NCBI GenBank assembly: GCA_964564325.1
Contig: CAZMBD010000006.1
Span: 1 to 35,688, forward strand
DNA length: 35,688 nt
Origin: JAAZMA01 sp964564325
GTDB taxonomy: Bacteria; Bacillota; Clostridia; Tissierellales; Tepidimicrobiaceae
Direction of reading: 5' to 3'
This document shows, in pieces, positions 9,523 to 18,351 of this stretch. Each line of letters starts with the position of its first letter. Position 1 is the stretch's first letter. The position numbers and the translations under genes are program-made. The notes under the pieces are model-generated. The model saw only the letters and a list, made by a program, of their open reading frames with translations. It ran no database searches and had not been told where the DNA came from.

Positions 9523-9553
9523 GTCAGAGGATAAGCCTTTGACTCATTTTATA
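9518..9553 (+). terminator. intrinsic terminator after the PrcB-domain gene
   Basis: Stem arms 9518-9526 and 9540-9548 (AATGAGTCA / TGACTCATT) with an inner AGG/CCT extension, followed by a T-rich tail. The stop codon is within the left arm. Confidence 0.85.
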
Positions 9554-9602
9554 TTTGAAATAAGGAGATTTATGATAAGCATATATTTTAGAAGGGTATA
9601 TA

Positions 9603-9611
9603 TGATATAAT
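9603..9611 (+). promoter_or_regulatory. extended -10 promoter of the Lon-like gene
   Basis: TGATATAAT gives an extended -10 element (TG-n-TATAAT) 27 bases before the ATG at 9638. No convincing -35 lies 17 bases upstream, as is common for extended -10 promoters. It lies just downstream of a terminator, which fits a new transcription unit. Confidence 0.55.
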
Positions 9612-9637
9612 AGATATATTCATGGGGGTGGCATAAA

Positions 9638-11986
9638 ATGGGAAAAGGTTATATAGTAAATATAGAAAAGCTTAAAGAAAAATGTGATCCAAATATTTTC
9701 GAATATGAAACAACTGAAAATTTAAAAGTATCTAGAGAACTAATTGGTCAAGAAAGGGCTATGGAGGCACTAGAATATGGGCTTTCAATTGAACAAAAGG
9801 GATATAATATATTTGTATCGGGATTAACAGGTACAGGAAGGAATTCCTATTCTTATTTAGTAGCCAAAGAATTTGCGAAGGAACTTGATTCACCAAAGGA
9901 TTGGTGTTATGTATATAATTTTAAAAATCCAAAAGTACCTAAGGCTATAGCATTGGAAAATGGACAGGGAAAAGTATTTAAGAAAGATATAGATGAATTT
10001 ATTGAAGAAATTGGACTAGAAATACCTAAGATTTTTTTCTCTAAGGAATTTGAAAATAGTAAAAATTTAATATACAATACTCATCAACAAAAGGCGCAAG
10101 AAATATTAAATGAACTAAATGATATTGCTAGAGAGTATAAATTTGTTTTTAAACAAACAGAAAAGGGAATACTAAGTATACCGTTGAAAAACAATAGACC
10201 AATGACAGATGAAGAATTAAACACATTATCAGAAGAAGAAATTGAAAATTTAATGGAATTATCCAATGAATTAAGTCAAAGGGCATATGATTATGTAAAA
10301 ATGGTTCGAGAAGTAGAAAAGGATTTAACAGAAGAGATAAAAAAACTAAAAGACAAAAACATATATAAAACCTTAGAAATACATATAGATTCTCTAACAG
10401 AAAAATATAAAGACAATAAAGATATAATAGAATATTTAAAGGATATGAAAACAGATATAGGAACGAACTACGATATGTTTATGGCAGAGGAGAGTACTCA
10501 AATAGAAGGCATGTTTTTTATTGGAAATAGAAAAGAAAGCTTTATGAAAAGATATAATGTAAATCTTTTTTTAGATAATAGCAATAAAAATCAGGCACCA
10601 GTAATTAGAGAAATGAATCCCAATTACTATAATTTATTTGGGAAAATTGAATATGTAAATGAATTAGGTGGCCTTAGAACAGACCATTTAAAAATTAGGC
10701 CTGGGTCTTTACATGAGGCCAATGGAGGGTATATAATAATACAGGCTAGGGATATTTTACAAAATGCCTATTCTTGGGAAGGACTAAAAAGAGCTCTTAC
10801 TACAGAGGAAATTGTAGTAGAAAATATTACAGGACTAAATATAATATCTGAAACTCTAAGACCAGAACCTATTCCATTAGATGTAAAAGTTATCATAATA
10901 GGAGATTACTATTTATACCAATTATTATACTATTATGATGAAGATTTTAAAAAACTATTTAAAATAAGAGCCGAATTTGACATTGAAATGGATAGGAATG
11001 AAGAAAACATTAAAAAAATAGGTTCTTTTGTAGCATATCAATGTAATGAGGTAGGACTAAGGCCTTTTGACCAATCAGCCTTAGCAACCATAATAGAAGA
11101 ATCTAGTCGTCTAGCAGGCCATAAAGAAAAACTAACTGCTAGATTTAATGAATTAGTAGAAATATTATATGAAGCTGATGCTTGGGCAAATAAAGATAAA
11201 AAGGAAATTGTAAATAAGGAATATATAGAAAAGGCAATCTCTAAGAGGAATTACAGAAATAACAATTATGAAGAAAAACTAATAGAAATGATAGAAAAAG
11301 GAGTTCTATTGATTGATATAGAAGGCAGTAAAATAGGAGAAATCAATGGACTCTCTGTAATAGACTCTGGTCAATATGTCTTTGGTAAACCTAGCAAAAT
11401 AACAGTAAATACTTATGGAGGCAAAGATGGGGTAATAAATATTGAAAGGGAAGTGGAACAATCAGGAGGTATTTATGATAAAGGGGTCATGATACTTACT
11501 GGTTATTTGGGAGAAAAGTATGCTCAAAATAGGCCACTATCCTTAACTGTTAGCATTACATTTGAGCAGTCTTATACTGGCATAGATGGAGACAGTGCCT
11601 CTAGTACAGAACTATATGCATTATTATCTAGTCTAGCTGAAAAACCAATTAAACAATCTATAGCCGTAACAGGTTCAGTAAATCAAAAGGGAATAATTCA
11701 AGCTATAGGCGGAGTAAATGAAAAAATAGAAGGTTTTTATAAAATTTGTAAACTTAAAGGGTTCACAGGAAATGAAGGAGTAATAATTCCATATGCAAAT
11801 ATTCAGAATCTAATGCTAAGCGACGAAGTAATAGAATCAGTAGAAAAAGGAGAATTTAAAATTTACGCAGTCAAAACCATAGATGAAGGAATAGAAATAC
11901 TCACAGGAGTTAAATCAGAAGAAATAAATGATTTAGTACAAAAGAAATTAAATCATTATGCAGAAATAAGTCAAATTGAACCATAA
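9638..11986 (+). CDS. Lon-like ATP-dependent protease (AAA_32 / S16)
   Basis: A 782-residue cytoplasmic AAA+ protease of the LonB-like branch, without the Lon substrate-binding N-domain. The Walker A is SGLTGTGRNS (about 61-70), with arginine where classic ATPases have lysine; I recall this as usual for the branch. A long helical insertion (about 130-280) rich in E and K follows. The C-terminal S16 domain has a Ser-Lys dyad: S653 in DGDSAS and K696 in GGVNEKIEGF, 43 residues apart as in E. coli Lon. It probably degrades regulatory or damaged proteins. The ATG follows GGGGGTGG. The 3' end runs directly into a repeat block. Confidence 0.9.
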   Translation: MGKGYIVNIEKLKEKCDPNIFEYETTENLKVSRELIGQERAMEALEYGLSIEQKGYNIFVSGLTGTGRNSYSYLVAKEFAKELDSPKDWCYVYNFKNPKVPKAIALENGQGKVFKKDIDEFIEEIGLEIPKIFFSKEFENSKNLIYNTHQQKAQEILNELNDIAREYKFVFKQTEKGILSIPLKNNRPMTDEELNTLSEEEIENLMELSNELSQRAYDYVKMVREVEKDLTEEIKKLKDKNIYKTLEIHIDSLTEKYKDNKDIIEYLKDMKTDIGTNYDMFMAEESTQIEGMFFIGNRKESFMKRYNVNLFLDNSNKNQAPVIREMNPNYYNLFGKIEYVNELGGLRTDHLKIRPGSLHEANGGYIIIQARDILQNAYSWEGLKRALTTEEIVVENITGLNIISETLRPEPIPLDVKVIIIGDYYLYQLLYYYDEDFKKLFKIRAEFDIEMDRNEENIKKIGSFVAYQCNEVGLRPFDQSALATIIEESSRLAGHKEKLTARFNELVEILYEADAWANKDKKEIVNKEYIEKAISKRNYRNNNYEEKLIEMIEKGVLLIDIEGSKIGEINGLSVIDSGQYVFGKPSKITVNTYGGKDGVINIEREVEQSGGIYDKGVMILTGYLGEKYAQNRPLSLTVSITFEQSYTGIDGDSASSTELYALLSSLAEKPIKQSIAVTGSVNQKGIIQAIGGVNEKIEGFYKICKLKGFTGNEGVIIPYANIQNLMLSDEVIESVEKGEFKIYAVKTIDEGIEILTGVKSEEINDLVQKKLNHYAEISQIEP

Positions 11987-12230
11987 TGCATAATGCAAAA
12001 GGGACAGTTCTGTATGCACTACCAAAATTGGGAAAATATGGACTGTGAGGTGCACTGCACACCCATGGAAATAAACCAAGGTAGGCCCTGCACACCNNNN
12101 NNNNNNNNNNNNNNNNNNNNNNNNNNNNNNNNNNNNNNNNNNNNNNNNNNNNNNNNNNNNNNNNNNNNNNNNNNNNNNNNNNNNNNNNNNNNNNNNATGG
12201 AAATAAACCAAGGTAGGCCCTGCCCCTGGT
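11987..12230. repeat. repeat block A: GGGAC-type repeat with 33-bp tandem units
   Basis: After the Lon-like stop comes AAAAGGGACAGTTCTG (11997-12012), the core of a motif found at five intergenic sites here. A unit starting GCACACCCATGGAAATAAAC at 12057 restarts at 12090, a 33-bp period, and then the N gap begins. Beyond the gap the same sequence resumes at 12197-12223, identical to 12065-12091. The gap therefore lies inside a tandem array of unknown copy number. A 29-base piece (12057-12085) recurs in reverse complement at 27516-27544. No credible coding potential. Confidence 0.8.
12097..12196. other. assembly gap (100 N)
   Basis: Exactly 100 undetermined bases, the usual placeholder for a gap of unknown size. 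Both edges lie in the same 33-bp repeat unit, which explains the failed assembly. Confidence 0.97.
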
Positions 12231-12350
12231 GAACAAAAGCTAGACCCAGATAATTGTGAATTGATAGCAAAGGAGGAATAAAAAATAAAAAAAGAATTTA
12301 ATTATATTAAATTTTATATACTTCTTATTATTTCGTTTTTAATATGGAAG

Positions 12351-13379
12351 ATGGTAGATAGTCCAGATTTTATAGGAGTTATAAATAAAATTTCGAAGCC
12401 TTTCATTTGGGCAGTTTTAATTGCATTTTTCCTAAATTCCCTATTAAAAATTCTAGAAAAAAACTTTAAATTAAAAAGATGGGTAAATGTTTTAATAGTT
12501 TATGTGTTTTTTTATGGAATGATAATACTGTTTTTTACTATAATTACTCCTAAAGTTATAGATAGTATAAAAAATTTAGCAAGAGAGGTTCCGAAATATG
12601 CTGAAGAAACTAGAAAATGGCTATATGAAACTCCAGGATTTTTAGATGAAATAGGTAGATTTGGTGTTTTAGGTGATATTAAAAGCTATATAGATGATCT
12701 TTTAGTAAAACTAGGTGAAAGTTTGACCCCAATATTAAATAAAACTGTAAATCAAGTAATATCTTGGACTTCTAATTTAGTTAACTTTATCCTAGGTTCT
12801 ATAATATCAGTTTATATACTAAAGGATAAGGAATATTTCAAATATAATTTTAATAAAATGACTTATGCAGTATTTTCTAAAGAAAAGGCAGAAGGAGTAT
12901 TAGAAGTATTTCAAGAGATAAAGGAAGCTTTTTCTAATTTCTTTGTAGGAAAAATATTAGATTCTATAATAATAGGAATTCTGTGTTTTATAGGCTGTTT
13001 AATAATGAGAATTCGCTATGCGTTATTGATTTCTTTAATAGTGGGCATTACCAATATGATTCCTTACTTTGGGCCATTTATTGGAATGATTCCAGCAGCA
13101 GTAATCACATTATTTTATTCACCCTTTAAGGCATTATGGGTAACAATACTTATATTCCTATTACAACAATTTGATGGTCTATATTTAGGGCCTAAAATTC
13201 TTGGAATACAGGTAGGATTAAAGCCTTTCTGGATAATACTATCCATACTGGTAGGAGGAGGTTTCTTTGGAGTTTGGGGTATGTTATTTGCAGTACCTAC
13301 TGCAGCGGTTATTAGAACATTGCTTCAAAAATATGTAGATAAACAATTTAAAATAAAAGGGATAAAGATGGATAAATAA
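12351..13379 (+). CDS. AI-2E family transporter (PerM/YdiK type)
   Basis: A polytopic protein of the AI-2E/PerM family, with paired N-terminal helices, a soluble middle part, and C-terminal helices including ITNMIPYFGPFIGMIPAA (about 228-245), the family's signature. Members export small molecules or act as ion antiporters; substrate unknown. The first conventional start is the ATG at 12351, giving 342 residues. The frame stays open upstream to 12282 and encodes a further hydrophobic helix (FNYIKFYILLIISFLIW) that family members need as helix 1. AGGAGG (12271-12276) lies 8 bases before an in-frame ATA at 12285, so true initiation may be at that AUA (364 residues). It ends at a strong terminator. 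Confidence 0.85.
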   Translation: MVDSPDFIGVINKISKPFIWAVLIAFFLNSLLKILEKNFKLKRWVNVLIVYVFFYGMIILFFTIITPKVIDSIKNLAREVPKYAEETRKWLYETPGFLDEIGRFGVLGDIKSYIDDLLVKLGESLTPILNKTVNQVISWTSNLVNFILGSIISVYILKDKEYFKYNFNKMTYAVFSKEKAEGVLEVFQEIKEAFSNFFVGKILDSIIIGILCFIGCLIMRIRYALLISLIVGITNMIPYFGPFIGMIPAAVITLFYSPFKALWVTILIFLLQQFDGLYLGPKILGIQVGLKPFWIILSILVGGGFFGVWGMLFAVPTAAVIRTLLQKYVDKQFKIKGIKMDK

Positions 13380-13420
13380 AAAAATAGACATTAGGTTAAC
13401 CTAATGTCTATTTTTTTTAT
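13379..13420. terminator. bidirectional terminator
   Basis: A perfect palindrome of at least 34 bp (13381-13414) centred on GGTTAACC, with an A-run on the left and eight T on the right. It can stop the AI-2E-family gene on + and also transcripts of the cofE-like gene arriving on -. Confidence 0.92.
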
Positions 13421-13469
13421 TCCAAAGTCTTTAGGCCGAAGAATCTAAGATTCCAAAGATTGCCTACAA

Positions 13470-13518
13470 TAATTGTGCATTGTCCCTAATGCACAGAGAA
13501 CTGTCCCTGGTGCACCTG
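13470..13518. repeat. repeat block B: GGGAC-type hairpins
   Basis: TGTGCATT (13474-13481) and AATGCACA (13488-13495) form an 8-bp stem with GTCCCT as its loop. It is followed by ACTGTCCCT and the palindrome GGTGCACC (13509-13516). It shares the GTCCCT core with blocks A, C, D and E but has different arms. It lies between convergent genes. Confidence 0.65.
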
Positions 13519-13528
13519 ATGCAGCTAA

Positions 13529-14716
13529 CTATTCTGTTGCGTAATTATCAAAATATCCTTGTATCCAAACTATAGGAGTACCCTTGTCTCCACTTCCAGA
13601 AGTCAAATCACATAGTGAACCTAGTAAATCTGTAATTCTTCTAGGAGTAGTCCCTAAGGATTCCTCGTGGGCTACTAAATTTTTATCTTTTTCATCAATT
13701 TTTTGTTTTATGGCTTGTGCGGCCTCATCACCTTTTAAACCTTTTAATTGATTATCTGCCAAATATTTTAATTTAACCTCATTAGGAGTTCCTTTTAATC
13801 CAGAAGTATACCCAGGAGATACTATAGGGTCAGCAAGTTCCCAAATCTTTCCCACAGGGTCTTTAAAGGCTCCATCACCATAGACCATTACTTCTATAAT
13901 TTTCCCGGTTTCTTCTTTTAATCTCTTTTGGATTTTTTCTACGTAATATTGGCTATCCCTTGGAAACAATTTGACTTGGGATTTTGTAGCTAAATTTGAG
14001 CCCAATAGACCATATTCTGGATTGTATCCACTACCATCTATGGAACTAGTCAATAAATCATCTAGACCATAGACTATATTTGCTCCAGCATCTTTAAGTA
14101 TTTCTTTAGTTCTCTTTCTATCATGGACATTGGCTACCAATACATCTTTTGTATATTTTAAAACAGCCTTTGGATCATTAGATAGATATATTTCTATATT
14201 ATCATTTACAGCTAAATTTTTATAGATTTCAACATAATCTACTCCTGTAAATGGATGACATACATTTTTTCCAAACAATTTTCTATATTCTTTTTCTGTC
14301 AATGTATCAGTATATGGATTGATCTTAAGCTCATACATTTTATCTATATTCATTATTTGATTGCCCACTTCATCAGTAGGATAATTTAATACCAAATGTA
14401 TCTTTTTTTCAGTTAGAGCTACACCCTTTAATAAAATAGAAAATCTATTTCTACTTAATATTGGAAATATTACGCCCAAATCTCCAGGAAATTTACTATT
14501 TACATCTTTAGCAATATCCTCTACATTAGCATAGTTTCCTTGAGCTCTTGCTACTAAAGATTCTGTAATTCCAATTATATCTCTGTCATTAAATGAAATA
14601 TTTTCATGTTTTGCTGATTTAAGCAAAGAATTCACTACAATCTCTACTATATCGTCTCCCTCTTTAACTATAGGAGCTCTTATACCTCTTACTGTAGTGC
14701 CAACGGTTCTAACCAT
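13529..14716 (-). CDS. coenzyme F420-0:L-glutamate ligase-like protein (CofE family)
   Basis: A 395-residue protein with the CofE-type N-terminal domain: GTTVRGIRAPIVKEGDDI (about 6-23), then DRDIIGITESLVARAQGNYA (about 43-62). The C-terminal half has GYNPEYGLLGSNLA, MVYGDGAFKDPVGKIWELAD and TSGSGDKGTPIVWIQGYFDN. It is longer than archaeal CofE (about 250 residues). True CofE adds glutamates to F420-0 with GTP, but nothing else for F420 is visible here and most Clostridia are not known to make it. It may act on another gamma-glutamyl acceptor; treat the substrate as unknown. The start is supported by AGGAGG, with an extended -10 about 45 bases further upstream. Confidence 0.82.
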   Translation of the reverse strand: MVRTVGTTVRGIRAPIVKEGDDIVEIVVNSLLKSAKHENISFNDRDIIGITESLVARAQGNYANVEDIAKDVNSKFPGDLGVIFPILSRNRFSILLKGVALTEKKIHLVLNYPTDEVGNQIMNIDKMYELKINPYTDTLTEKEYRKLFGKNVCHPFTGVDYVEIYKNLAVNDNIEIYLSNDPKAVLKYTKDVLVANVHDRKRTKEILKDAGANIVYGLDDLLTSSIDGSGYNPEYGLLGSNLATKSQVKLFPRDSQYYVEKIQKRLKEETGKIIEVMVYGDGAFKDPVGKIWELADPIVSPGYTSGLKGTPNEVKLKYLADNQLKGLKGDEAAQAIKQKIDEKDKNLVAHEESLGTTPRRITDLLGSLCDLTSGSGDKGTPIVWIQGYFDNYATE

Positions 14717-14760
14717 TAAAATTCCTCCTAAAATAAAAATAATTTACATTACCCTTTTAT

Positions 14761-14769
14761 ATTATATCA
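14761..14769 (-). promoter_or_regulatory. extended -10 promoter of the cofE-like gene
   Basis: On the minus strand TGATATAAT (14769 to 14761) precedes the ATG by about 45 bases. No clear -35. It matches the extended -10 style seen at other genes here. Confidence 0.5.
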
Positions 14770-14791
14770 TTTTTAAATGAGATTGATAGAA

Positions 14792-15379
14792 TTATTTAGA
14801 TTTTTTATGAATTGGTCTAATAATATCCTTTTCAGTTATAATATAATCTACAGGAATATCATAAGAATCTATAGGAACATTATCTACTATTTGCATATCA
14901 AAACATAAACCTATTTTAGGAACATCTTCTTTAATTTCTGCAAAAAATCTATCATAATATCCACCACCATAACCAAGTCTAAAGCCATATCTATTAAAGG
15001 CTAATCCTGGAACCAAGACTAAATCCACCAATTTAGGATCTATTATTCTTTCAAACTCTTTCTTTGGAGCCAAAATATCATAAGGCCCAATTTCCAATTC
15101 ATTGTCAAAATCTTTTATTTCAGACACTAGTAATTTTCTAGGTTTTTTGATTGTTATAGGAACGCCAACTCTTTTTCCTAGACTAATAGTATCTTTAATA
15201 ATATCATGTGTATAAATTTCATCCTTAAAACTAATAAAGGAAAATATAAAATTTGCATCCTTAAATTCTTCCAATTGAAATAGCTTGTTTTTTATTTTTT
15301 CACTTTTTTTTATAATTTCATCAAATTTCAATTGGGACCTTTTTCCTAACATTTCTGCTCTTAATGTTTTTTTATCCAA
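14792..15379 (-). CDS. 5-formyltetrahydrofolate cyclo-ligase
   Basis: Converts 5-formyl-THF to 5,10-methenyl-THF with ATP, in the cytoplasm. The signature RLGYGGGYYDRFF is at about residues 134-146, and the N-terminal KKTLRAEMLGKRSQL matches the family. I prefer the TTG at 15379 (195 residues): GGGTGG lies about 5 bases upstream and this N-terminus matches the family. A GTG at 15388 overlaps that site. It is read on the minus strand upstream of the cofE-like gene with a 75-bp spacer. That gene seems to have its own promoter. Confidence 0.92.
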   Translation of the reverse strand: MDKKTLRAEMLGKRSQLKFDEIIKKSEKIKNKLFQLEEFKDANFIFSFISFKDEIYTHDIIKDTISLGKRVGVPITIKKPRKLLVSEIKDFDNELEIGPYDILAPKKEFERIIDPKLVDLVLVPGLAFNRYGFRLGYGGGYYDRFFAEIKEDVPKIGLCFDMQIVDNVPIDSYDIPVDYIITEKDIIRPIHKKSK

Positions 15380-15494
15380 AATTACCACCCTTTACTATTT
15401 ATTTATTCTACAAATTATATTATAATATATTATCAAGCACACTATGTAAAAAAAAGAGGATTTATGAAATAAAAATAGAAATATATAATAACTA

Positions 15495-15503
15495 TGATAT
15501 AAT
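15495..15503 (+). promoter_or_regulatory. extended -10 promoter of ftsE operon
   Basis: TGATATAAT, 40 bases before the ftsE start codon. No -35 with good match at 17-base spacing. Confidence 0.5.
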
Positions 15504-15543
15504 TTCATTATAGCTATTATTTCGATTATAGAGGTGAAAATCT

Positions 15544-16239
15544 TTGATTGAATTTATAAATGTTAGTAAAGAATATAAAAATGGGGTAAAAGCATTATCA
15601 AATGTAAGCCTTTCTATTGATAAAGGAGAATTTGTATTTTTAGTAGGTCCTAGTGGAGCGGGTAAATCTACTTTGATCAAGCTCCTACTAAAAGAGGAAA
15701 ACCCAACATCTGGAAGTATTTATTTAAATGGTATGGACATTACTTCAGTTAGAAATAGGAAAATTCCCTATATTAGGAGAAATATAGGAGTGGTATTTCA
15801 GGATTTTAGATTATTACCAAATAAAACAGTATATGAAAACATAGCTTTCGCAATGGAAATTATAGGAGCACCACCAAAGGAAATCAGAAGAAATGTTCCT
15901 ACGGTACTTAGTATGGTAGATTTAAGTCGCAAAGCTCACTGTTATCCTGATGAATTATCAGGTGGAGAACATCAAAGAGTAGCCATATCTAGAGCCATAG
16001 TCAATAATCCACCAGTGCTTATAGCGGACGAGCCTACAGGAAATTTAGACCCAGATACTGCTTGGGAAATAATGAAGGTTTTACGAGATATAAATAGAAG
16101 AGGGACAACAGTCCTTATGGCAACGCATGCTAAGGATATAGTAGATGTAATGAAAAGAAGAGTTATAGCCATTGAAGCCGGGAAAATAGTAAGGGACGAG
16201 GAGAAAGGCGTGTATGAAAATGAGATTTCGTATATTTAA
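15544..16239 (+). CDS. ftsE: cell division ATP-binding protein FtsE
   Basis: A 231-residue ABC ATPase that pairs with FtsX to switch on extracellular murein hydrolases at the membrane. Walker A GPSGAGKS is at residues 35-42, with the Q-loop in VVFQDFRLLPNKT, signature LSGGEHQR and Walker B VLIADEPTG; the pattern matches FtsE closely. The TTG start has GAGGTG 7 bases upstream. It overlaps ftsX by 26 bases, so translation is probably coupled. Downstream lie ftsX, an EnvC-like hydrolase gene, a carboxy-terminal protease and a MinJ-like protein. Confidence 0.96.
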   Translation: MIEFINVSKEYKNGVKALSNVSLSIDKGEFVFLVGPSGAGKSTLIKLLLKEENPTSGSIYLNGMDITSVRNRKIPYIRRNIGVVFQDFRLLPNKTVYENIAFAMEIIGAPPKEIRRNVPTVLSMVDLSRKAHCYPDELSGGEHQRVAISRAIVNNPPVLIADEPTGNLDPDTAWEIMKVLRDINRRGTTVLMATHAKDIVDVMKRRVIAIEAGKIVRDEEKGVYENEISYI

Positions 16240-17116
16240 AAACATGATGAAACAAGGTTTCCAAGGCATGTGGCGAAATAGAGGAATGGGCGTAGCGTCA
16301 GTAGGTTCTATTGCTGCAGTTTTAATTATACTTGGAATAGTACTTATTATGGTACTTAGTATAAATAATCTAGTGACAGAGACTACAAATAAATTTGATG
16401 AACTTCAAATATTTTTAGAGGACGATTTAACTGTAGAACAATTAGATAAAATAGAAAATAATGTAAAAAACACAGAAGGAGTTATATCAGTAGTATATTT
16501 ATCTAAAGATCAGGCTCTAGAAGATTTTAAAAAAGATTGGGAAGAAAATGCCTATCTTTTAGAAGGTCTAGATCCAAATCCTTTACAAAATTCTTATATA
16601 GTAAAATTAAAAGATATAGAATATGCTGATAATGTAGTGGACAAGGCTAATGATTTAGATGGTGTAGATGAAGTAAAATATTATAAAGATATAATAGATA
16701 AAATGTTAGTTGTAGCTAATTATGTACGAGGTGGTGGCTTAATCATAATAGCCATATTGATACTAGTGTCGATATTCATAATATCCAATACTATTAAGAT
16801 TACTGTAACTGCTAGGAAGAGAGAAGTAAATATAATGAAATATGTAGGGGCTACCAATGGATATATACGTGGACCGTTTATAGTTGAAGGTGTATTATTT
16901 GGATTAATAGGGGCACTTATATCTATATTAATCGTAAATTACGGCTACAAATATTTCTTCAACCACATAAGCAATGAACTATATGTACTATTTACCGTAT
17001 ATCTAGTTCCACCAAAGGCACTTATAAAGGATCTTTCCATTATATTTGTATCAATTGGAATGGGCATAGGAGCATTAGGTTCTATGGTATCACTAAAGAG
17101 ATTTTTAAATGTATAA
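16214..17116 (+). CDS. ftsX: cell division permease-like protein FtsX
   Basis: A 300-residue membrane partner of FtsE. The N-terminus is cytoplasmic (RIFKNMMKQGFQGMWRNR), the first helix is at about 28-50, an extracytoplasmic loop spans about 50-170 and carries the regulatory surface for wall hydrolases, and three more helices follow. The conserved TARKREVNIMKYVGAT segment (about 196-211) is the cytoplasmic coupling region. GAGGAGAAAG within ftsE precedes the ATG. It passes ATP hydrolysis by FtsE to an outside partner, very likely the coiled-coil M23 protein encoded 12 bp downstream. Confidence 0.95.
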   Translation: MKMRFRIFKNMMKQGFQGMWRNRGMGVASVGSIAAVLIILGIVLIMVLSINNLVTETTNKFDELQIFLEDDLTVEQLDKIENNVKNTEGVISVVYLSKDQALEDFKKDWEENAYLLEGLDPNPLQNSYIVKLKDIEYADNVVDKANDLDGVDEVKYYKDIIDKMLVVANYVRGGGLIIIAILILVSIFIISNTIKITVTARKREVNIMKYVGATNGYIRGPFIVEGVLFGLIGALISILIVNYGYKYFFNHISNELYVLFTVYLVPPKALIKDLSIIFVSIGMGIGALGSMVSLKRFLNV

Positions 17117-17127
17117 GGGGGATAAAA

Positions 17128-18261
17128 ATGTCTAAGAGGAGAAAAACCGTATATTTTATATTGGCTTTTGTATTGCTATTTAATTGTATTGCCTTTGCAG
17201 ATAATTTACAAGACTTAAAAAAGAAAAAGAAATCTACAACCCAACAAATCAATGAAAAGAAAAAGGAAATTGAGACTCTAGAAAGCCAATCTAAAGATGT
17301 GTCAGTTGAAATAGCAGAACTAGACAAGCAAATGGAAGAAGCGCAGGAAGAATTAAAAAAGGTGGAAGAAGATTTATCGAAATTAAATCAAGAAATAGAT
17401 AAAACCACCAGAGAATTGGAAGAAGCAGAAGCCAAAGTAGAAGAAAAACAGGATAATTTTAATTCTAGACTACGAGTTATGTATAAGAACGGGAGTGTAG
17501 GATATTTAGAAGTGCTTTTAGCATCGGCAGATATAAGGGATTTTCTATCTAGAAAACAGATGCTACAATCCATTGCAGAACACGATGTAGAATTAATTAA
17601 ATATATGAAGGAACAAAGGGATATTATAGATAATAAGGAAACAGAATTAAAGGCTCAGAGAGCATCTGTAGAGGTAGCTAAATCTAAATTAGATGCTAGA
17701 AAAAACGATTTAGCAAGAGCTACACGTTCTAAAGAAATACTTATGTCAAATTTGGAAAGGGATATAAAGGAAGCTGAAAAACAATATGATGAATTAAATA
17801 AATTAGCAAAAAATATAGAGGCAGAAATCATTAAAAGACAAAGGGTAGAAGGCCCTTATTCAGGTGGGAAGATGGCTTGGCCAGTACCAGGTCATAGTAG
17901 AATATCTTCACCTTTTGGATATAGGCCTCACCCTATATTTAAAACCAGAAAACTACATACAGGAATAGATATTCCTGCACCTACTGGTACTGCAGTAGTA
18001 GCTGCTTCGGATGGTACAGTAATATATTCTGGTACATTAGGTGGATATGGTAAGGCTATAATGATAGACCATGGTGGAGGCATAGTAACGCTATATGGGC
18101 ATAATTCGTCTTTATCTGTTAGTGAAGGTGCTCAAGTAAAAAGAGGAAGCACTATAGCTAAAGCTGGTAGTACAGGTTTTTCTACAGGACCTCATGTCCA
18201 TTTTGAAGTTAGGAAAAATGGTTCCTATGTAGATCCAGAACCATGGTTAAGGGGAAAATAA
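17128..18261 (+). CDS. EnvC-like murein hydrolase (coiled coil plus M23/LytM)
   Basis: A 377-residue secreted protein: signal peptide (about 1-25, ending AFADN), long coiled coil (about 28-245) and a C-terminal M23 domain (about 250-377). Zinc ligands look complete: H277 and D281 in HTGID, and H358 in the HVH motif (356-358). It should therefore be an active endopeptidase, unlike E. coli EnvC, which has a degenerate LytM domain. Gene order after ftsEX suggests FtsX holds its coiled coil and triggers cutting at the septum, by analogy with EnvC, PcsB and CwlO. A terminator follows immediately. Confidence 0.92.
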   Translation: MSKRRKTVYFILAFVLLFNCIAFADNLQDLKKKKKSTTQQINEKKKEIETLESQSKDVSVEIAELDKQMEEAQEELKKVEEDLSKLNQEIDKTTRELEEAEAKVEEKQDNFNSRLRVMYKNGSVGYLEVLLASADIRDFLSRKQMLQSIAEHDVELIKYMKEQRDIIDNKETELKAQRASVEVAKSKLDARKNDLARATRSKEILMSNLERDIKEAEKQYDELNKLAKNIEAEIIKRQRVEGPYSGGKMAWPVPGHSRISSPFGYRPHPIFKTRKLHTGIDIPAPTGTAVVAASDGTVIYSGTLGGYGKAIMIDHGGGIVTLYGHNSSLSVSEGAQVKRGSTIAKAGSTGFSTGPHVHFEVRKNGSYVDPEPWLRGK

Positions 18262-18274
18262 TCCCCTTTTTTTT
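18249..18274 (+). terminator. intrinsic terminator after the EnvC-like gene
   Basis: AAGGGGA (18249-18255) pairs with TCCCCTT (18262-18268) and is followed by a run of eight T. It overlaps the stop codon and separates the ftsEX unit from the S41 protease unit. Confidence 0.88.
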
Positions 18275-18285
18275 ATTCTATAGTA

Positions 18286-18294
18286 TGGTATAAT
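18286..18294 (+). promoter_or_regulatory. extended -10 promoter of the S41 protease gene
   Basis: TGGTATAAT, 57 bases before the ATG at 18352 and just after the preceding terminator. No clear -35. Confidence 0.5.
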
Positions 18295-18351
18295 AATCTG
18301 GTAGGACTAATACAATAGAATACATAAGTCCAAAAATGTTGAGGTGAAAAT

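Noticed and set aside
12057..12223. Possible CRISPR array
   Set aside because: The 33-bp units are directly tandem with no unique spacers, the unit is found inverted elsewhere, and no cas gene is present.
11910..12270. Open frames running across the first N gap on both strands
   Set aside because: They exist only because undetermined bases contain no stops. The flanks are repeat sequence and show no protein character.
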